The notes: a model not told the origin generated them from the letters alone. DNA of 64,000 nucleotides from Symbiodinium natans (GCA_905221605.1 CAJNDS010002835.1:186001-250000), one strand, 5' to 3'. Numbered from the stretch's first letter, positions 18,650-33,100 are shown. A program made the numbers and translations.

Positions 18650-21600
18650 TGAGGCGCTGGGTGCAGCTGGCTTTCCTGGCCCTCTTAGCCTTGCTGAGCG
18701 ACCTGGTGTTTCAGCCTGAGAGCGATTGCACTTGTGCACAACAAGCACAGCACAACAAAGGGGGGCGCCCTGAAAGAGTCACTCTTCCTGAAAGAACTGA
18801 CTTTCACTGAATTTCTCACAGGTTTTTTTCATTTCGTAGCGTGAGAGGTGCTTTAGCGTCGCTGCCACGCCTGGCACCCGGGACCCTCGACATCCTTCGC
18901 CCCCCCAGCGCCCAATTGAGTCCCGGAGGCCAGCGACCTGGACAAAGGTGTTCGGCCAGGCACAGACGCTCTGCAACTCGAATTGGCCCTCAGACAAGCT
19001 AATGCCAAGCGGCAGCGCTGTTGCAGGATCCTGCCACCCTGATCGATATCTTCCTGTTCACAAATGTCTTCGCTTGCTTCATTGAGCCCTTTGTCCACGA
19101 CCCGGTGCTTAGATTGGCTTAGATGCAGGGATGGAAAACTCGATGAAACACCAGTAAGCAAACACCACAGAGCTCGGGCATTCCTGAGATCATTCGCACT
19201 TTCGGGCTTCGCATCCCCATTGTGGCAGCAGCTGTGCAGGGATCCTCAGATCGTGCCCTGTGTCACTTTAAAGCAGCGGGAGTTCCCGGATGCCCTGGTG
19301 CAAGTTGATCAATTCGACAGGTCACCAGCTCCACGCCTCTTAAACAGCAACGCTGCAACGCCCAAAGAGAAGTACGCCCAGACTCTGCACCAACCCCCCT
19401 AAACCTGTAAACAGTCCAAGACCAAGTCTCCCTCTCTCCGTCTCTCTCTTTCTCTCTCTTTGTCTTATTTCTCTCTCGAGAGAAAGGGAGCTTTTCAACG
19501 TACCCCAAAAGGCACTTCGCTCCCGGAAACTCCAGGGCATCGGTCTACTCGCCAAACCCAACAACGCACGCCTGCGGGTGGCCCGTTCCAATGGGGGAGG
19601 GTTAGGTGCGCAGAAAGAAAGAAATCAATAGAAAGAGAGAAGGTTGGAAGACAGAAAGAGAGAGAGAACTGAGAACGTTTGGTCAGGCTCATGGCAGTGG
19701 GCTGCTGGCTTCGATCGGGCCTTCCCTTCTCGGGAGATGAGCTGCCAGGCTCCTGGGAAAAAGATTCTACAAGGGGGCGGGGAAGGGGAGCCCGGGCCTG
19801 TTACAGGTTCTATATAGGAGTCGCATACGTCGCATACGTCGCATACCATATTAGGATCCGATGTATTCCTACGCTTTATGTGTTGGCATAAGAGGCAGTT
19901 GCAATCTCACCAGCCTTTGGAGACCCTGAAAATTCTGGTTGTGTTTCAACCGCTCGCGGGGCGGCCTCCCCCCACCCCCACCCCTGCTCTTACGAGCTCA
20001 TACAAACTTTGCTTCTTAGCCATTACATGTAGAGAATGCGTGTCGAAAGTGCTGACAGTTACAGGGCCCCCGAGGCAGAAGAAACGAACGAAGCCAAAAC
20101 CACAATTCACAGGGACGGAAAAGCTCCACCCTTTCCAAACCATCATACGAGCAGTGTGATTTGAACTGGGCGTGTGGACAGTGTTTTAGCCAGACATGTT
20201 TGCAGCAGCCCAAAAAACACAATGCAGCAACTGTTAATGTGCAGGTTCTGATTGTGAACAATCACAAATGTTCTCATTTGCAGCCTTTGGAGCTTCTGAT
20301 CTCCAAAAATGCTATGATGTCCAGCATATTGGTCTGGCATCTTTAGTTGCATAAGCTACAGCCTTTGAAGATCGTGAACAATCAGAAATGCTGTATAGTT
20401 GAGAGCATTGGAGTTGTGACCAGTCAGACATGCAATGATATGCAGCACCTGGCGCTCAAGCAGAAATGCTGAGAAATCTACTGTAACCTACCGACTTCGG
20501 ATGGGAGTGCTGGAAGTTAAGGCTTCTGGAACAGTGGAACAGCTGGCAATGCCGTAGTAAACAGCAGCTGAACAGCATTTGGAGCCCTGGAACACGCGGA
20601 AATGTTGTATTTGTCAAAAAGAAGCCAGAATCTGCATTTCAAAGCATTTTGAAACCACGAGAGGGAGGGCCAACGGTAGTAAGGAAAACAAGCCAGTGCC
20701 AACCTTAGGACACACACACACACACACCTCCGCCGGGTACACGCCCCTCCCCCCCCCCCCCTAGGAAACACGTGCGCCCACAGGCAGCCAATCTTTAGGG
20801 GGGCCTGGGCCACCCATTCCATGCATGCGTTTCCCTCCTGGATTTTTCCCCCTTTTCATGCAGGATACGGGACAGTCGTAGCTGGGACCATGCTCGTGGC
20901 AGTCCGGGCCTTACCCTTGTCATCCTTTTCCGATCCTTTTCCGACCCTTGCATTCAGACTAGTCATTTGCGCAGGTGGCACAGCCATTTTTCCAGTGCAC
21001 GCCGCCATTGCTGTCGGCAACCTGGTTCGCGCCTGACGAGCCTTGCCCTGCAAGTTTTCTGCAGCCCGCCCTGCGGACAACCGCGTGCAATTGTCAACGC
21101 TTGCGCGCGCCGCCTCGGCAGCCGGCCAACGCGGGGTGTAGCGTGCACCCTGCAGACGCAGGAACCAAAGTCATATGTGAGGCTTGGTGCCAGGGGCCTG
21201 GGATCGTTGCAGGGGAGTCAAGGGCTTTTGGAGGAGCGGTCCCAAAGTCAGGCCCTAAAGCACCCACGGCCCAATGCAGCTCCCAAAGAGGGGGCCGACG
21301 TTGGGGGTGGGGGGGCCTGCACCGTCTGCTCCCACACACCTACAAAAATACCCCAAGAAAAGGCCAAATAAAGGGCTCCCAGGTAAAGGGCTCAAGCTAT
21401 TTGAGGAAGAGATTAGAGGTAAGGAAACCCGAAACCCTCAACTTTGACTTATGCCCGCAACGCCACGCCCCGACGTATGCGCCGTCCGCCGCACAGGGCT
21501 GCCAGACAAAGGGTTCACTTATTCTGCAGCCCGAAACACCCATGGCCGCGCATCAACAAAGCCGTGGTCCTTGTCGACGAAGTAGGGTGCGCGGGTGGGG

Positions 21601-24424
21601 AGGGGTGCGGCCCGAGGCGTCGGCGGATTCTACAGCATATATCCATTGTCACGCTACTCCTCCCATCACACGAACGAGTTGCACGCCTAACCTATCGATG
21701 CAGCGGACGCTCATCCCAGCAGTTACACGCTCAGCTCAGGAGCGAGCGATGTCCACGGCTGTGGCCATCAACTTCAACCAGGCTCTTCGTGGACTGCTCT
21801 CTCGGTCTTCGCAGTCTCGGGACTGTCCTTGAGGTGGGCATCGCTGCTGCTTTCATCGCGGGCGGCGCAATGGGTGGGTCGGAAGCGGGACTGAAGGCAC
21901 CGATTTGAGGATTTCCGTAGATGCTAGGTCCTCTTGAGCCTGCCACCAGCGTACGCCGTAGACTTACTTCGTGGCCATCACCTTACTCTCAACCGTGGTT
22001 GCGGCGGCATCCCTGTCCCAAGCTCGGTGCAGGGACCTATGTTAGAGTCATAGAGCTGTGCGGTCCTCTGCCGACCTTTTCCTGACTTCCGAGGATCTTC
22101 TTCCAGGAGCGACCGCCCACGCCACCGCGTGGGGCTCGGGCTCCATGAGTTGACCCAGTTCACGCTTGGGCCCTCCGATAACAAGCGCCCCTGGCCCAAC
22201 AGCGGGTTGCGCGGGCATGGGCGGGGCGGTAATCCGAGGCCTGAAGGGCCAAAAGCTTGCCAGGACACATGCGAAGCCTGAGAGATCTCAAGTTTTTGGG
22301 TTCACTCTCTGGATTGTTTTGGTTTTGGGAGCCTACAGAATCTCAGAAGCAAGAAAGAAGGAAGACAAGTAATTTTGCAGTACATGGTGCGGGCCACATG
22401 GGCCACCGGCGAAACGTAGAACTCCGGAACAAAACTGCGGCGGAAGCCACACTAAACCACGATGCAAATTTCCATGAACAAATCTGAGGTCAGCATCGGA
22501 GTTGGAAAAATTGCTCGCAGAGAAGTCAGAGAAATCGGGTGCCCTGAAGGCTGAGGCGGGGCATCTCACTGGGTGACGTGTCTGGCGCTTCTGACAGAAC
22601 CACGTGTGCCAGGTCGAGGGGAGCAAAGAGGCGAGCAAGGCGAAACCCGAGGACAGCTTCCCGAAGGAGGCCCTTTTGCCCCCCCCCCCCCCTGCCCCGA
22701 AATTCCCGAAGATCCCAAACTCCTGGAGTCTTTTTGGATTCCTCTTGTGCCGTCAGGCTTGGCGGCTGATCACTACCCCGGGCTTCCTACCTCCCCTGGC
22801 TGCCTTCGTCACTTCCATTGCTGTCACCAATGTTGTTGGCGCATTCATGGACCTGGTGCGCCCTGGGGTTCGTACAACAAGTACAACAACTCATGCAGCA
22901 CTGCTCTTGCTGCCGATTGCCAGAAGCTGCAGCGCGCGGGCTTCACCGACGCGATGGAGGTGGACATGGCGGGCGCAGGCTTCGAGGTAGCCATCGTGTC
23001 TGCACCCCAGAATCCCAGAACACCGCGGCGCAGAACACCGACTTCATTGCCAGCAATTTACCGCGTTGCCTGCATGATTTCCTCTCTGCAGGATTGGAGG
23101 CATCATTCTTGGCGGCCTCGTGGACAGAAACAAAGAGTACAAGGTGTCTGATGCCAACTTGGCAGCCAAGTTCGCAGAGCCAATTTGCTTGCATACGCCC
23201 TGAAAAGACCACCCCAACATGACTTAATCCGACTTGTCGCATATTCCGAATGCATTCTTTCCATTTGCACTCCCTGTTCCTGCTGACAGTCCGTGACCAT
23301 GTGGTGCATCGCTGCGACGCTCGTGGGCGTGTTGCTGCCCCTCTCGGCGAGAGTTGTTCTTTTGTTCCAGACTTTTACGCCTGTTGCGAAGTGAAAAGCC
23401 TGTCAGGATAAGCTTCGAGAAAATATGCTACTTTAAAAGAAGCTTCCCAAGAGAATGTAAAATGCAAGAATCCTCTGAGCCAGGCTTGGCATTGAGTCGC
23501 TGCCAAGGTTCGCATTGCCTTGCCCATGTCTCACCCCTCTGACTCGACAGTGTGTGCACAGTGTGCACACCATCTGACACTATCTCTCTGGACATGGACT
23601 CTTGCTTGTCGTTCAGGAGCGCTGCGCTCGTCGCCCTGCTAGCCATCGGCTCCTTTGCCGGCCCGGCCGGGTCCGCGAGGGCGAAGCGGGGCAAGAGTCC
23701 AGAGATGAGGGTCAAAGATGTTGGGAGACTTTAGATGTCTCTATGCCAGCTTCAAGTCTGGAATTCGGGATATGTAAGGTCCAGCCCATCAATGCGGAGC
23801 TCGCTGTGGAGGCAACGATTTTCAGAACCATTGAGTCTTTGAGTCGGGTCTTGTCTTCTGTTAGCAGCTGCGGATTCCCACTGCAGGTCACGTACCCCTG
23901 CGATGAGAACGCCATTGAAGCTGCACGGTTCCCAGCAGAGGTCTCCTGGTTTCAGATCGCTGCAAATGCCTCGCACGCTTGCCGCTGAGGTACAGCAGCT
24001 CTGCGGCAATTTGGCCCCAAGCTCAGAGGTCGCGAAGCTTGGGAATATCTGGGAATGTGAATGGCCCGAAGAAAGGTCTCTGCTCTGCTGGTGCCCGTTT
24101 GCGAGTGGGCTGCGGAGCTAAAGTTTTCTCTTCCAGGCGCCGGCTCTCAACCACACGACAAATCACTACACAGTGAATAAAGTGGTGGCAAGAAGCTGCC
24201 ACACATGCCCTACAGAGCGGTCGCAAAAATCATTCCCATCGCTCCCCGCAGAATTCATGGCTTTTTGCTCGGTTTTGCTACTGTTGCCTTCTCTTCGTTG
24301 CCGGGGCAGGCTCGGACGGGTACCTCAGAGGCGACACGCTGCTGCTGTTGGGCATCCTGGTTGTGGCCTGCACCTCAAGCATACCTCAAGCCACAAAAGA
24401 AACAAACCCCCTCATCGTCTGTTG
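18650..24424 (+). CDS. FLVCR/SLC49-type major-facilitator transporter (about 19 exons)
   Basis: Family motifs appear in order on short exons. TM1 is RRWVQLAFLALLALL (18652), then DPATLIDIFLFTNVF (19027-19104), IPEIIRTFGLRIPIVAA (19171-19236) and LMAVGCWLRSG (19686). YGTVVAGTMLVA (20864) and AQPFFQCTPPLLSATWF (20975-21037) follow. ERAMSTAVAINFN (21740-21780), LGTVLEVGIAAAF (21815) and ERPPTPP (22106) come next. FVTSIAVTNVVGAFMDL (to 22855), GFTDAMEVDMAGAGFE (about 22945), IGGIILGGLVDRNKEYK (23092-23143) and VTMWCIAATLVGVLLP (23290) follow. The last are GSFAGP (23617), VQPINAELAVE (23779-23811), VTYPCDENAIEA (23887), ALLVPVCEWAAE (24078) and RGDTLLLLGILVV to a TGA near 24424. AQPF, the ERxxSTA loop and ELAVE are typical of this family. 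SLC49 members move haem, choline or related solutes; the substrate is not readable here. The N-terminus is missing. Confidence 0.75.
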
Positions 24425-27400
24425 ATGCCTTTTTGGGCTGTTTCGGTCTGCAAAACCCCGTGCGGCAAAGCAGCTTAGACTGCTCAAGCCCTATGCACGA
24501 CCATGTAAATCGTCTGGAGGCAGACAACAGGTCGCTTGTTTCAGAATGCTCACGGACATCTCATTGGGATCTCACGGGATTGAGGGGGAAGGATCTAAAA
24601 GATCGGTGGGAGCTGGAGCCTGCCGTGTTATGCAGCCACGGATCTTATGCCATTAGGATGCTCTGTTCTGTCGCGACGCCTCGGCCGGCCAATTGAGGCA
24701 ACATGCTGGAGGAAGCTTCAGGTGTGGGCTCGGACATGTTCAATGTGAAGGGATGAGCCTCTGAAGGCACCCCTCATTATCAACAACCCTTGGAGTACCC
24801 TAGGGAACTGCCTAGGGATCGGGACGAAGGGGGTCTCAAGCCGAAGGCTAGCAGCAGTGGCAGTCGCAGCGGATTGCGCTGACCACTCTTCAAGGAGAAT
24901 CTTGCTTACAAATTCCAAAGCACCAAGACGCCAGGAGGAGCCGAAACCCAAGCCAACAACCCTGAACCAATAAGACCTGAATCCCCACGCCCATTTATAT
25001 CTGCATATATATATATAAATGTATGTATATATACAAAAAATATACTAAAAAACACATCCACAAAACCTTCACAATCCACTGTAGGAGTAGAGCTCCATAG
25101 TCCTAATTTCTAGCAATCTAAGGTAGACCCTCGAGTTATACTGCGAAATATGTAGTCCTGCGCCAGCAAACTAACCTCAACATGCATGTAGTTCCAACAT
25201 GCTTTGTAACTCCAAAACCTCTTACTACTTACCCTATCGACGTATGCCAACAACCTTCTGAAAGCCTTCTCTCGGAATACATGGTCTGTAAAAATCACGC
25301 AAATCGGACAAAAGATGGCTGCCCATTTTACTTTCTCGCCAATATAAAAGCACGCGTCTGACTGTGTGCACAACAAGCTCATCGTTTCCCCACCTCAGAT
25401 TGCGGGATGCATTTTCGAAATGTTTGTCTGATGTCCGGCCGAAGTGTTATCAGCAATCTTACATCAAACAGACACACATCGTTTATGTTATGTTAGGATA
25501 ACGCTGCCGATTTAGCGTCTAGAAACTTCATAGTCGCTGCATTTAAGACCCAAACGCACATCGCTTTGCGACACCTTATGACAACGTCAAATTTCAGTCA
25601 CTGAGGAGCGGCCCGAACCTTTGGGCATCCCTGAGGGAGGTCGAGCTCGATCCGGGCCAATATGTCAAAGACCGAAGATCCAAGATTTCGCAGAAGCTTC
25701 TTTGGAGCAATCTTGGATCCGTGGCCCAGGCCAGGCCCAAGACCACAAGAAAAGGGCCGAACGTAGGGTTCCCACAGCCGCCTTTTTCTGTTTAAATTTG
25801 GGTGCCCCCGACGCTTGCTGGGAGTCCTCAGGCCAGGGGGCCTCGGCGGATAAAGGCTTCAGTTCCTCTCGAGTTGATCTCGGGTCTGCAGATTTGAGGG
25901 CTTTCTTGAAAACAGCTCAGCATGGCACAGCATCCTTCAACTTAAGGTGGGCGTCTACTTTTCTTCCTTCTCGGCACCTCTGCGGCGTACCGAAGTGGAT
26001 CAGGTGCGCGGTGGTGCCATGTACATTCGCCTTCCAAATATCTTCCGGTGCCATCGCTGATGTTCATGGGGCGATGAACCGCAGGGCAATTGCATCACAG
26101 GGGATGAATCCGACGTTGAGCCCTCAGCCAAACAAGGGCACGACAGAAGAAGAAGGCCTCAGAGACTCAGCCGTGGAAATCCTCGAAGTGTCTGAAGTGT
26201 CTGAAGTGCGAGGTATTGCTCCCGCGAGCAGGGTCCAAGTGAGCAGCGGCTCAGACCGGCTCCGGAGCTGCACTACGCCGCCGGAGCACAAAGGAGTGTT
26301 TAAACTGGATCTCCTAGAATTTGGTCGCAAGTCCGTGTCTCAGCTTCGCTGAGATGGTCCTTTGCGGATCCCATTGTTGCGGCTCTATTGTAGCGACTAG
26401 CGCTCTCGGCGCAGCCAGTGCACTTCCAGTTACCTCTCAGTATAATTTAAAGTAGCCTCTCTGACTTAGCTCGTAAACCTCTGTTCAGAGGCCCCTCATG
26501 GTCTCGTGTAAGTCAATGCGTAAGTCAAGGTAGTTGAACAGTTTGGTCGTCGCATGCGCTCGCTGCCAAAGGAAGTCTGAGGCGCACCCTGCGCCCCGCT
26601 TGGCAGCTCCCTCCTCGCCATTCCGTTTTCTAGTTTCCACACATGAGGCACCCTTTGTGTGCACCGAAACTAGCAAGACGGTGTCCCACAAGATCGGGCA
26701 TCAAATGAGGACAAAGGCTGTCGCTGTCAGTGCCTTTGCTTGCCAATCCTGAAAATGTGCTTAGTCTTCACTCGGTAGGAAGCGCTCCAGAAGTTTGGCA
26801 GTTTGGCCGTTACCACCGGTGCTTCACGAACATCAAAACAAACTTTCTGAGGCGGGCAGGGATCGCGGGCACAAGCTTAATCCATGTATCTTCAAGCGGA
26901 GGAGCCGCTCGTGTGGAACACACAAACCCCGAAGACATGTGAGAGTTTAATTGCACATCACAAGAAGAAAACGACAAAAGGAGCGCGCTTTCACACAGGG
27001 CGATGGCAGCGCGCCATGTCTCAGCATTTTCCAGGAGGCCGAGCTGTCTCGGCAGTTGCTGCAATGGAATGTGTGACTAGAAAAAAGCGCCAGTGACAGT
27101 GGCAAAAAGGACACGGATGAAGAGTGAACAGGGCTACTTCTGTGCATCCGACTTGCACGAACCTTTGTTACTGTAGATTGCAGGCAAGAGGCTCCCTCAG
27201 TGCAATATTCTAAAGTATTCTGGCATGGGGTGAAAGTATCCCAAACACGCCAAAACCGTGGCCTGTGCCGTTGAGATCCACGGAGCCTACCTTAAGCCTG
27301 CTTCTGTGGCCAGCTGCAATGTCACAAGGCTGAGACATGAGAGCAGGGGTCATGAGGGGGCTGTCGCATGGCAAACCTCCTGATGGGCAACAATGGCGCA

Positions 27401-28237
27401 TCCTGCCTTGAACGTTTCCAGGAACCAACGTAACACGGTGCCACAAGTTCAAGTTGTCCACCTGCTGGCAAGACTGCATGCTACGCGTGAAGCACAAAGC
27501 GAAGTCCGAAGTCCCAAGGCCCACAGTACTCGCAGGATCTTGCAGGATCTAGCATCTTCCTCCAGCAGCCACATGGCTCAATTGCTTTCGTGTAGTACGG
27601 TGTAGTTGGACCGCCAGGGCCGCTAGGGGCTCCATGGCCGAGCTCGGCGCCAAGCTGAAACGACATGCCAACATGCACTGAGACCCCACTGAGACGTTTT
27701 CCCTTGAAGTAAAGCCGGCGATCTCTCGAGAGCACTCGGAGTCTCTCTTCTCTTCAGGTCTGCAAAACTGACATTCCTGGACCGTGGAAGGGCACAGAGC
27801 CGGGCACCCATGCCACCCAAAGGGGGCACTTTCAAGGAATGCGTCAAAAGGATGAGAAAGGAGAAAAGGTCGGCGGAGAAGTTGTTTGGCCCTCCAGGGT
27901 TCTCCCGAATTCAGGTCTACATTTCTCGCATTTTCTCTCCGACTTTTCCATGTTTTCTGAGGTCGGAGTGCCTTCGACCCTTCGCCTTTTGCGAGGGGCC
28001 TCTCACCCGAAGACTCTTGGCACGTAGTGCTGGCAAAGGTTCCTATGTGCTGGTCAGCTGACTGTGCCGAAAGTCAGTTGAAGCTCCCAGGACGTAGGGA
28101 ACCTCTCGCCGGAGCACGGGCGCCTCTCCGCGTGGCTTGTCTTCCCGTTAAAAGGTGAAACGGAAGGATTTGGCACCTAGAGGTCGCCAGGTGCCGGGAG
28201 GTTAGGTTCAGAACGGACAAGAAATCAATTGGAACAT

Positions 28238-28282
<45 letters not shown>

Positions 28283-28730
28283 AGTCTTGGAAGAATCTCG
28301 CAAGGTGCGGCACTGGGTTGGAGGATTGGAAGCGCTGGGGCCCGTATGCCCGGAGCCTCTGTCACACTTTTCCCTCCCCACAATTTTGTTTATGTTCATG
28401 TGACATGTGCTATTGTAGTGAGACGCTGCCTCGACCCGAGACCTGAAGGGGCTTCTCTCCGGAATCCAATGAAGCCCCCTTCACCTTGGATTGTAGGCAA
28501 ACTGCTGCTCACAAACCCTGCCGGTCCTGCTTCATAAGTGGGAAAAGATGAAGCATGTTGAGCCGAAACATCGCCATGGCCAGAGCCAACTCTTTCGGTC
28601 GCTTAGCAGTTCAGTCTAGAAAATCTCAGGTACGGGCCTCTCTAGTAAAAGATTGTGCAAGACTGGAAGAGGTTTTTGGTGGTGCCTTTTGAATCCTTTT
28701 CAATTTTGCGCTGTCTTGTTGTTCTGTCCT
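24425..28730 (+). other. Intergenic region, no confident gene
   Basis: About 4.3 kb between the transporter stop and the first hydrolase exon. 24990-25060 is AT-rich (TATATA repeats). A 243-codon frame (25621-26352) and a short Lys/Arg-rich frame from the ATG at 27810 are open but have no recognisable motif. 25678-25717 repeats the CCAAGATT / AATCTTGGATCC words of the 2.9-kb inverted-repeat block. (AC)n fills 28238-28279. I see no tRNA or spliced-leader gene here. Confidence 0.5.
28238..28279. repeat. (AC)n microsatellite
   Basis: About 21 perfect AC units. Confidence 0.95.
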
Positions 28731-28734
28731 TAGG

Positions 28735-29386
28735 TGAGCGAGCGGCACTGGGGTACGTGCCGACCGGGCCCCAGAATCTCCAAAACGCGCACGGGGCATC
28801 AAGCACCATCCGATCTACGTGAGAGACATTCTGAAATCCGCTTCTCCGCTTCTCCGCTTGAACGTAACTTCTTCTCACACGCCAGCCTGTTCATGGCTAT
28901 TCTACATACCGATCGACTTGTATTAACTATCGTGCAACGAATGAAAATGCTAGACAATTAGGTACCTTTCTCGCGACTTCGGCCCAGGTGAAGACTACGC
29001 CGGCCATGGAAACTCCTGGATCTACTTGCCCTTCGAGGTGCAAAACTCTTGCGCAGTTCGTGAAAGGCGCGAGATCTGGCCTCAACAGACGGCCCGAGAG
29101 GCGGCGCACTATGTGGCATATCGCTGGGGCGAGGCGCACCCTTATGCCCTGCGTAAGCGAGCATGCTCCTTGCGCGCGCGAGAGCGTGCGTGCACGTGCG
29201 TGTGCGCGCGTGCGCGCCCCGGTTCCGTGTACCACGTAGGACGGCCTGGCTGGCTGGTGCGACCGGTCCATGCACCTTTGCCTGGGCTTGGCTTTGTGGA
29301 ATGGCAAGGCGAGGTGTCAGCGAGCTGCCCGCCATTCTCGTTGCTTTGCTGTTGGAAGTCTCTACGTGCAGGATGCCATTCTCAAG
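28735..29386 (+). CDS. GH63-like glycoside hydrolase, 5' exons (gene part 1 of 3)
   Basis: Exons read in family order. SERHWGTC is at 28735-about 28760. EDYAGHGNSWIYLPFE is at 28989-29037. AREAAHYVAYRWGE is at 29089-29133, with a GC donor. DGLAGWCDRSMHLCLGLALWNGK is at 29240-29308, with a GC donor GCGAGG. The last is a 15-base microexon, DAILK (29372-29386), whose donor reads GACCGG. The pattern SERxWGT-xEDY, RWGExDGLAG, LALWNGKDxILK is the N-terminal part of GH63-like glucosidase proteins (mannosyl-oligosaccharide-glucosidase type). The next residues, [18 protein letters not shown], are not found until 34232. A complete quinone-oxidoreductase unit occupies the gap. The extreme N-terminus was not found. 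Confidence 0.8.
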
Positions 29387-30106
29387 GACCGGACAACATG
29401 GAGCTTGTTTGCTTTATATGGTCCTTGGAAATGTGTATCGGATGCATCTCGCTGCCTTTCGGGTTGCAGCGCGCGGTGTTGCACGCACTCATACACCTCA
29501 ACAAGCTTAAGCCCATGACCTCTATGTTGAATCCTATATAGGTTTCGCATGTAGCTGCAGAAAAATCCCAGAAGAGACGGGGCTCGTGCGGTTCTCAGAT
29601 CACAAGCTGGGCGCGCCATGGCATTTGACTGGACAGTCCTGTGGAATCAAGTTCTGGCGCTTGCCATGAACTTGCAGTTGCTTGACTGGATTCGGCACAT
29701 AGTGCATCTCTCGAGAGAGAGAGAGAGAGCGCGTAAAGTGTGTACAGTGTGTCTCAACGCCATACCCGTGCAAGTGAGGATCTGGTTTGTCCGCCAGGCG
29801 AGCAGCTTGAAAGCTTCAGGTTTTCTTCAGCCGGGAATGGCCATCAGATTCTTGTCTGTGGTAGGTGCTACGCAGACCCGCTCCACCGCTCTTCACAACA
29901 AGCGAAGAACAGGCAAAGTTGCAAACCGAGAAGGAGGATATTCTTGGAAAACTCGTAATCCAATGTGAAGACACGCGAGGAGTTGTGTTGACTCTCTGCG
30001 ACTGCGAATACCTCAGAAAGTTCAGGACTGTTGCCTGTGTCTCGAGATCCTGGGGCCTGGAGGCGCGATGCTGACATTTGGTTCGCTGTTTGTTTGCCGT
30101 CGACTG

Positions 30107-33100
30107 CAGGTGTGGACCAGCTGCGGGCTTTGGTGGGTCCTTGGGCAGTCTGCGGCTACAACCTGATGCAGGTGCTCCGGGTGACGGCAGGGATCGGCGG
30201 GGATCGGTGGGGGCCCGTGCCGCGCATCTGAGGAATTCGGCAGTCAACGGCTGTCCTCTCCTCCTCAGCCGATTCGACCCGATCTTCTCGTGGTGCGGAA
30301 CAAGGCAGAGCATGGCCTCAAATAGAGCCCCTGGCCATCGGGCTGGTCATCCGTGCTTTTCTTCTGCAGATTTGTTTCTATACATGTTTCTACTGCAGGC
30401 CTTCAGCATTAACTACGCGGACATTTGCATCCGCTGGGGGCTCTACGAATCAGCTCTGCGCTTCGTGGGCTGGCCTATCATCCCGGGCTTCGACCTCGCA
30501 GGCAGATGGATGCTACTGTTACTACTACTGCGTGCGACGGTGCGCTGCTGTGCTGTGCTCCACGGGTTCTGGAGCCTCTGCGCTATGCTCTGCCGCAAAA
30601 CACTTACTACACGCCTACACGCAAGCTCACTTTTTGCAATGGACGGCACACAAGTACCACCCCCCAGGCACAGCAGCAGCTGGCGATATGAGGGGGGGGA
30701 CACCTCGAACCACTCCTTGGACATAACACCCCGTACTCAAGGGGTGGGCGGGCAGGCTTTTGATGCAAAGCTGCACAGCTGCTGGCATTGCAGCAACACA
30801 ACAAAGGAAAAGCTGACCAAGTCTCAACGCATCAAGCCAAAGCATGATGCAGAAGATGTAAGCGTGGGCGTAAGTGTTGGTAGCATGCACTGGGCGCGCA
30901 AGCTTTCCGTCCTTTCCAGGCGAAGTGGAGCTGGCCGGGGAGGACTCGGGCTTCGCTGTTGGCGATCGGATTTACGGTTGCAGTTTCTTCGGCAGCTACG
31001 CGACCCGACGCTTGCCTGGGGAGCGGTAAGCGGGCCGACATGGATCTACGTGCTTGAGCCATATGAGCCACATGTGCCACATTGCACATGCGAAGAGAGT
31101 GAGGTGTCGTTGTGCCCAAGTCCCAAGTTGTGAAGATGCCGGAGGCTGGTTGGCGCATAACCTAGATACAAGTACATGGCAAAGCCACGCCATCTATGTC
31201 CTTCTCAGTGCAGTCCTCCTGTTCGGTTGCCTTTGCTCGATTGCCTCCTTCACTGCAATTGCCCCCTAATAGCGCCCCCAGGTGCCCCCTTGTTGCAGGG
31301 CCTGAGCTTCGAGGCGGCGGCGGCGCTTCCGTGCGTTTTCGCCACAGCCCTGCATGCAGTGCACCTCTGCGGCGCCTGGCCCTCCGAACTCCTGGGAAAA
31401 GGCGCAAAGTTTTTGGAAGGCTTGTCTATAGGAAGCTTAACATTCGCGTTGAAATTCAGCGTGCCGACGTCTTTTCTCGCGCCGCGACACTCTGCGCCGC
31501 GATACATTTGATAAGCGTAGAGGTGACATAAGCTGACTTCCGAAACCCTTTGAAGCAGGTGTATCATGTATAAGCAGCCTAAGCAGCTGTATATTTTCCG
31601 TGTTTTGTGGGCAGCAGGCAGAGACGCCTTGGTGCACTCAGCGGCTGGAGGTGTCGGAGATATGCTTTGCCAGGCGCGGTGCGAAAGAAATGGGGGCGGC
31701 ATTGGTGGTTTTGCGGTGGTTTTGCAATTCTGCACTGATGTATCATATGTATCTTCACAAGAAGATACACGAAAGGCCTCGCCGCTCGCGACGTGTGCTT
31801 TGTTTTCTGATTGTGAAGCCAACACTTTCTGTTTCGATTCTCTCGAATGCGAAACTTGCTACGCTCCTTCGTCACTGCAGATTCTGCGCATTTGTGGGCT
31901 TCGCGTGGTTGGCATCGTTGGACAGCCGAGCAAGGTTAAGTCCTGCAAGGCCGGGATGTTGTCGGCTGCACGCCTGCACGCCGCATGCTGCATGCCGGAT
32001 GTCGCTCTGGAAATACGAGCAGGCAGATGTCGTCATCGACAAGTCCAGCGATGACTGGGCCTCCCACTCAGTGAGGCTCGAAATGGCAATTCGACACTGT
32101 ACTGCGCTTCCATCGCATTGCGTGCTCCTGAGGTGAAAGCTGCCCGGCAGCATGCACCCAACGGCTATCGTGCCATCTTCGATGCCAACGGCGTGGCCAC
32201 TCTGAAGGACGGGAATCTGAGCGGAAAAGGTTGAATCCAACAAATTGTCACATTAGAGTCACATGTTGAGACACGAATCACTTTCATCTCCCCAGGCCTC
32301 CTACGAGCTCCTGGCCAGGAACGGCCGCTTGGTCGTGTGCCCTTGGAAGACTGCACAGAAGCAACGAAGGTTAGGAAGGGTACAGAATGGTACACGCTCT
32401 ACACATAAGTCCCCAGAAAGTCACACAAATTGACAAACTGTGGAGGTACGGCTTCCACTCCAATTTGCCGAAGTGCGATGGCGGTCTCGGGACCCTTTCG
32501 CCATGGAACTGGGTCAAAATGGCTCTGGACCTCGCAAGGACGCCACGCTTCGTGGCCTGGCCAGAAAAGCTGGAGATCTCGCCTTGCGTTTGTCCGGATT
32601 TCCGGAACTTCACAGTCCTGCTTCTCTTGCTGTCGCCCGGTTCGCTCCACGCGTGTCGGTGCAGGATCCTTGCAGTATCCCTGCGGGAGCTTGTCCATTC
32701 TGTAGTCCGCGAATAGAGCTCTAAAGAGAGCTTAGGCAGCTTATAAGGAAAGGCGCACGTTAGGCGCTAGCTTGCGGCTGCGCCCCTCTGAGCGGCAGGA
32801 TGTATTGCTTCCAACCCTGTAAAGCCGAGGATCCGATGGACCTGACCCTGGACACAAAGGTGGGGATACTTATTTGGACTTCCCTGTTTTTGCACAAACG
32901 AACGGGGCCTAATCAACTCAGGTAATCTTACCTCGATTAGATGACATGCAGGTCGGTGAAGTGATATGTTTTCTGCAGTTCCAGCCCTGTGCAACCGCAT
33001 CATTTTCAGCATCACCAGCGAGCTACGTCAAAGGCTTTACACATATTTAATTCTTTAAGTGTTCTCCTTAGTCGCCCTGAACGTCAGCCACCGAGGGCGC

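Noticed and set aside
25621..26352. 243-codon open frame as a gene
   Set aside because: No recognisable motif, no supporting exon neighbours, and composition like surrounding spacer; kept only as a note in the intergenic entry.
29058..29160. A separate unknown gene at 29 kb
   Set aside because: The residues fit the N-terminal part of the GH63-like hydrolase once introns with GC donors are allowed.
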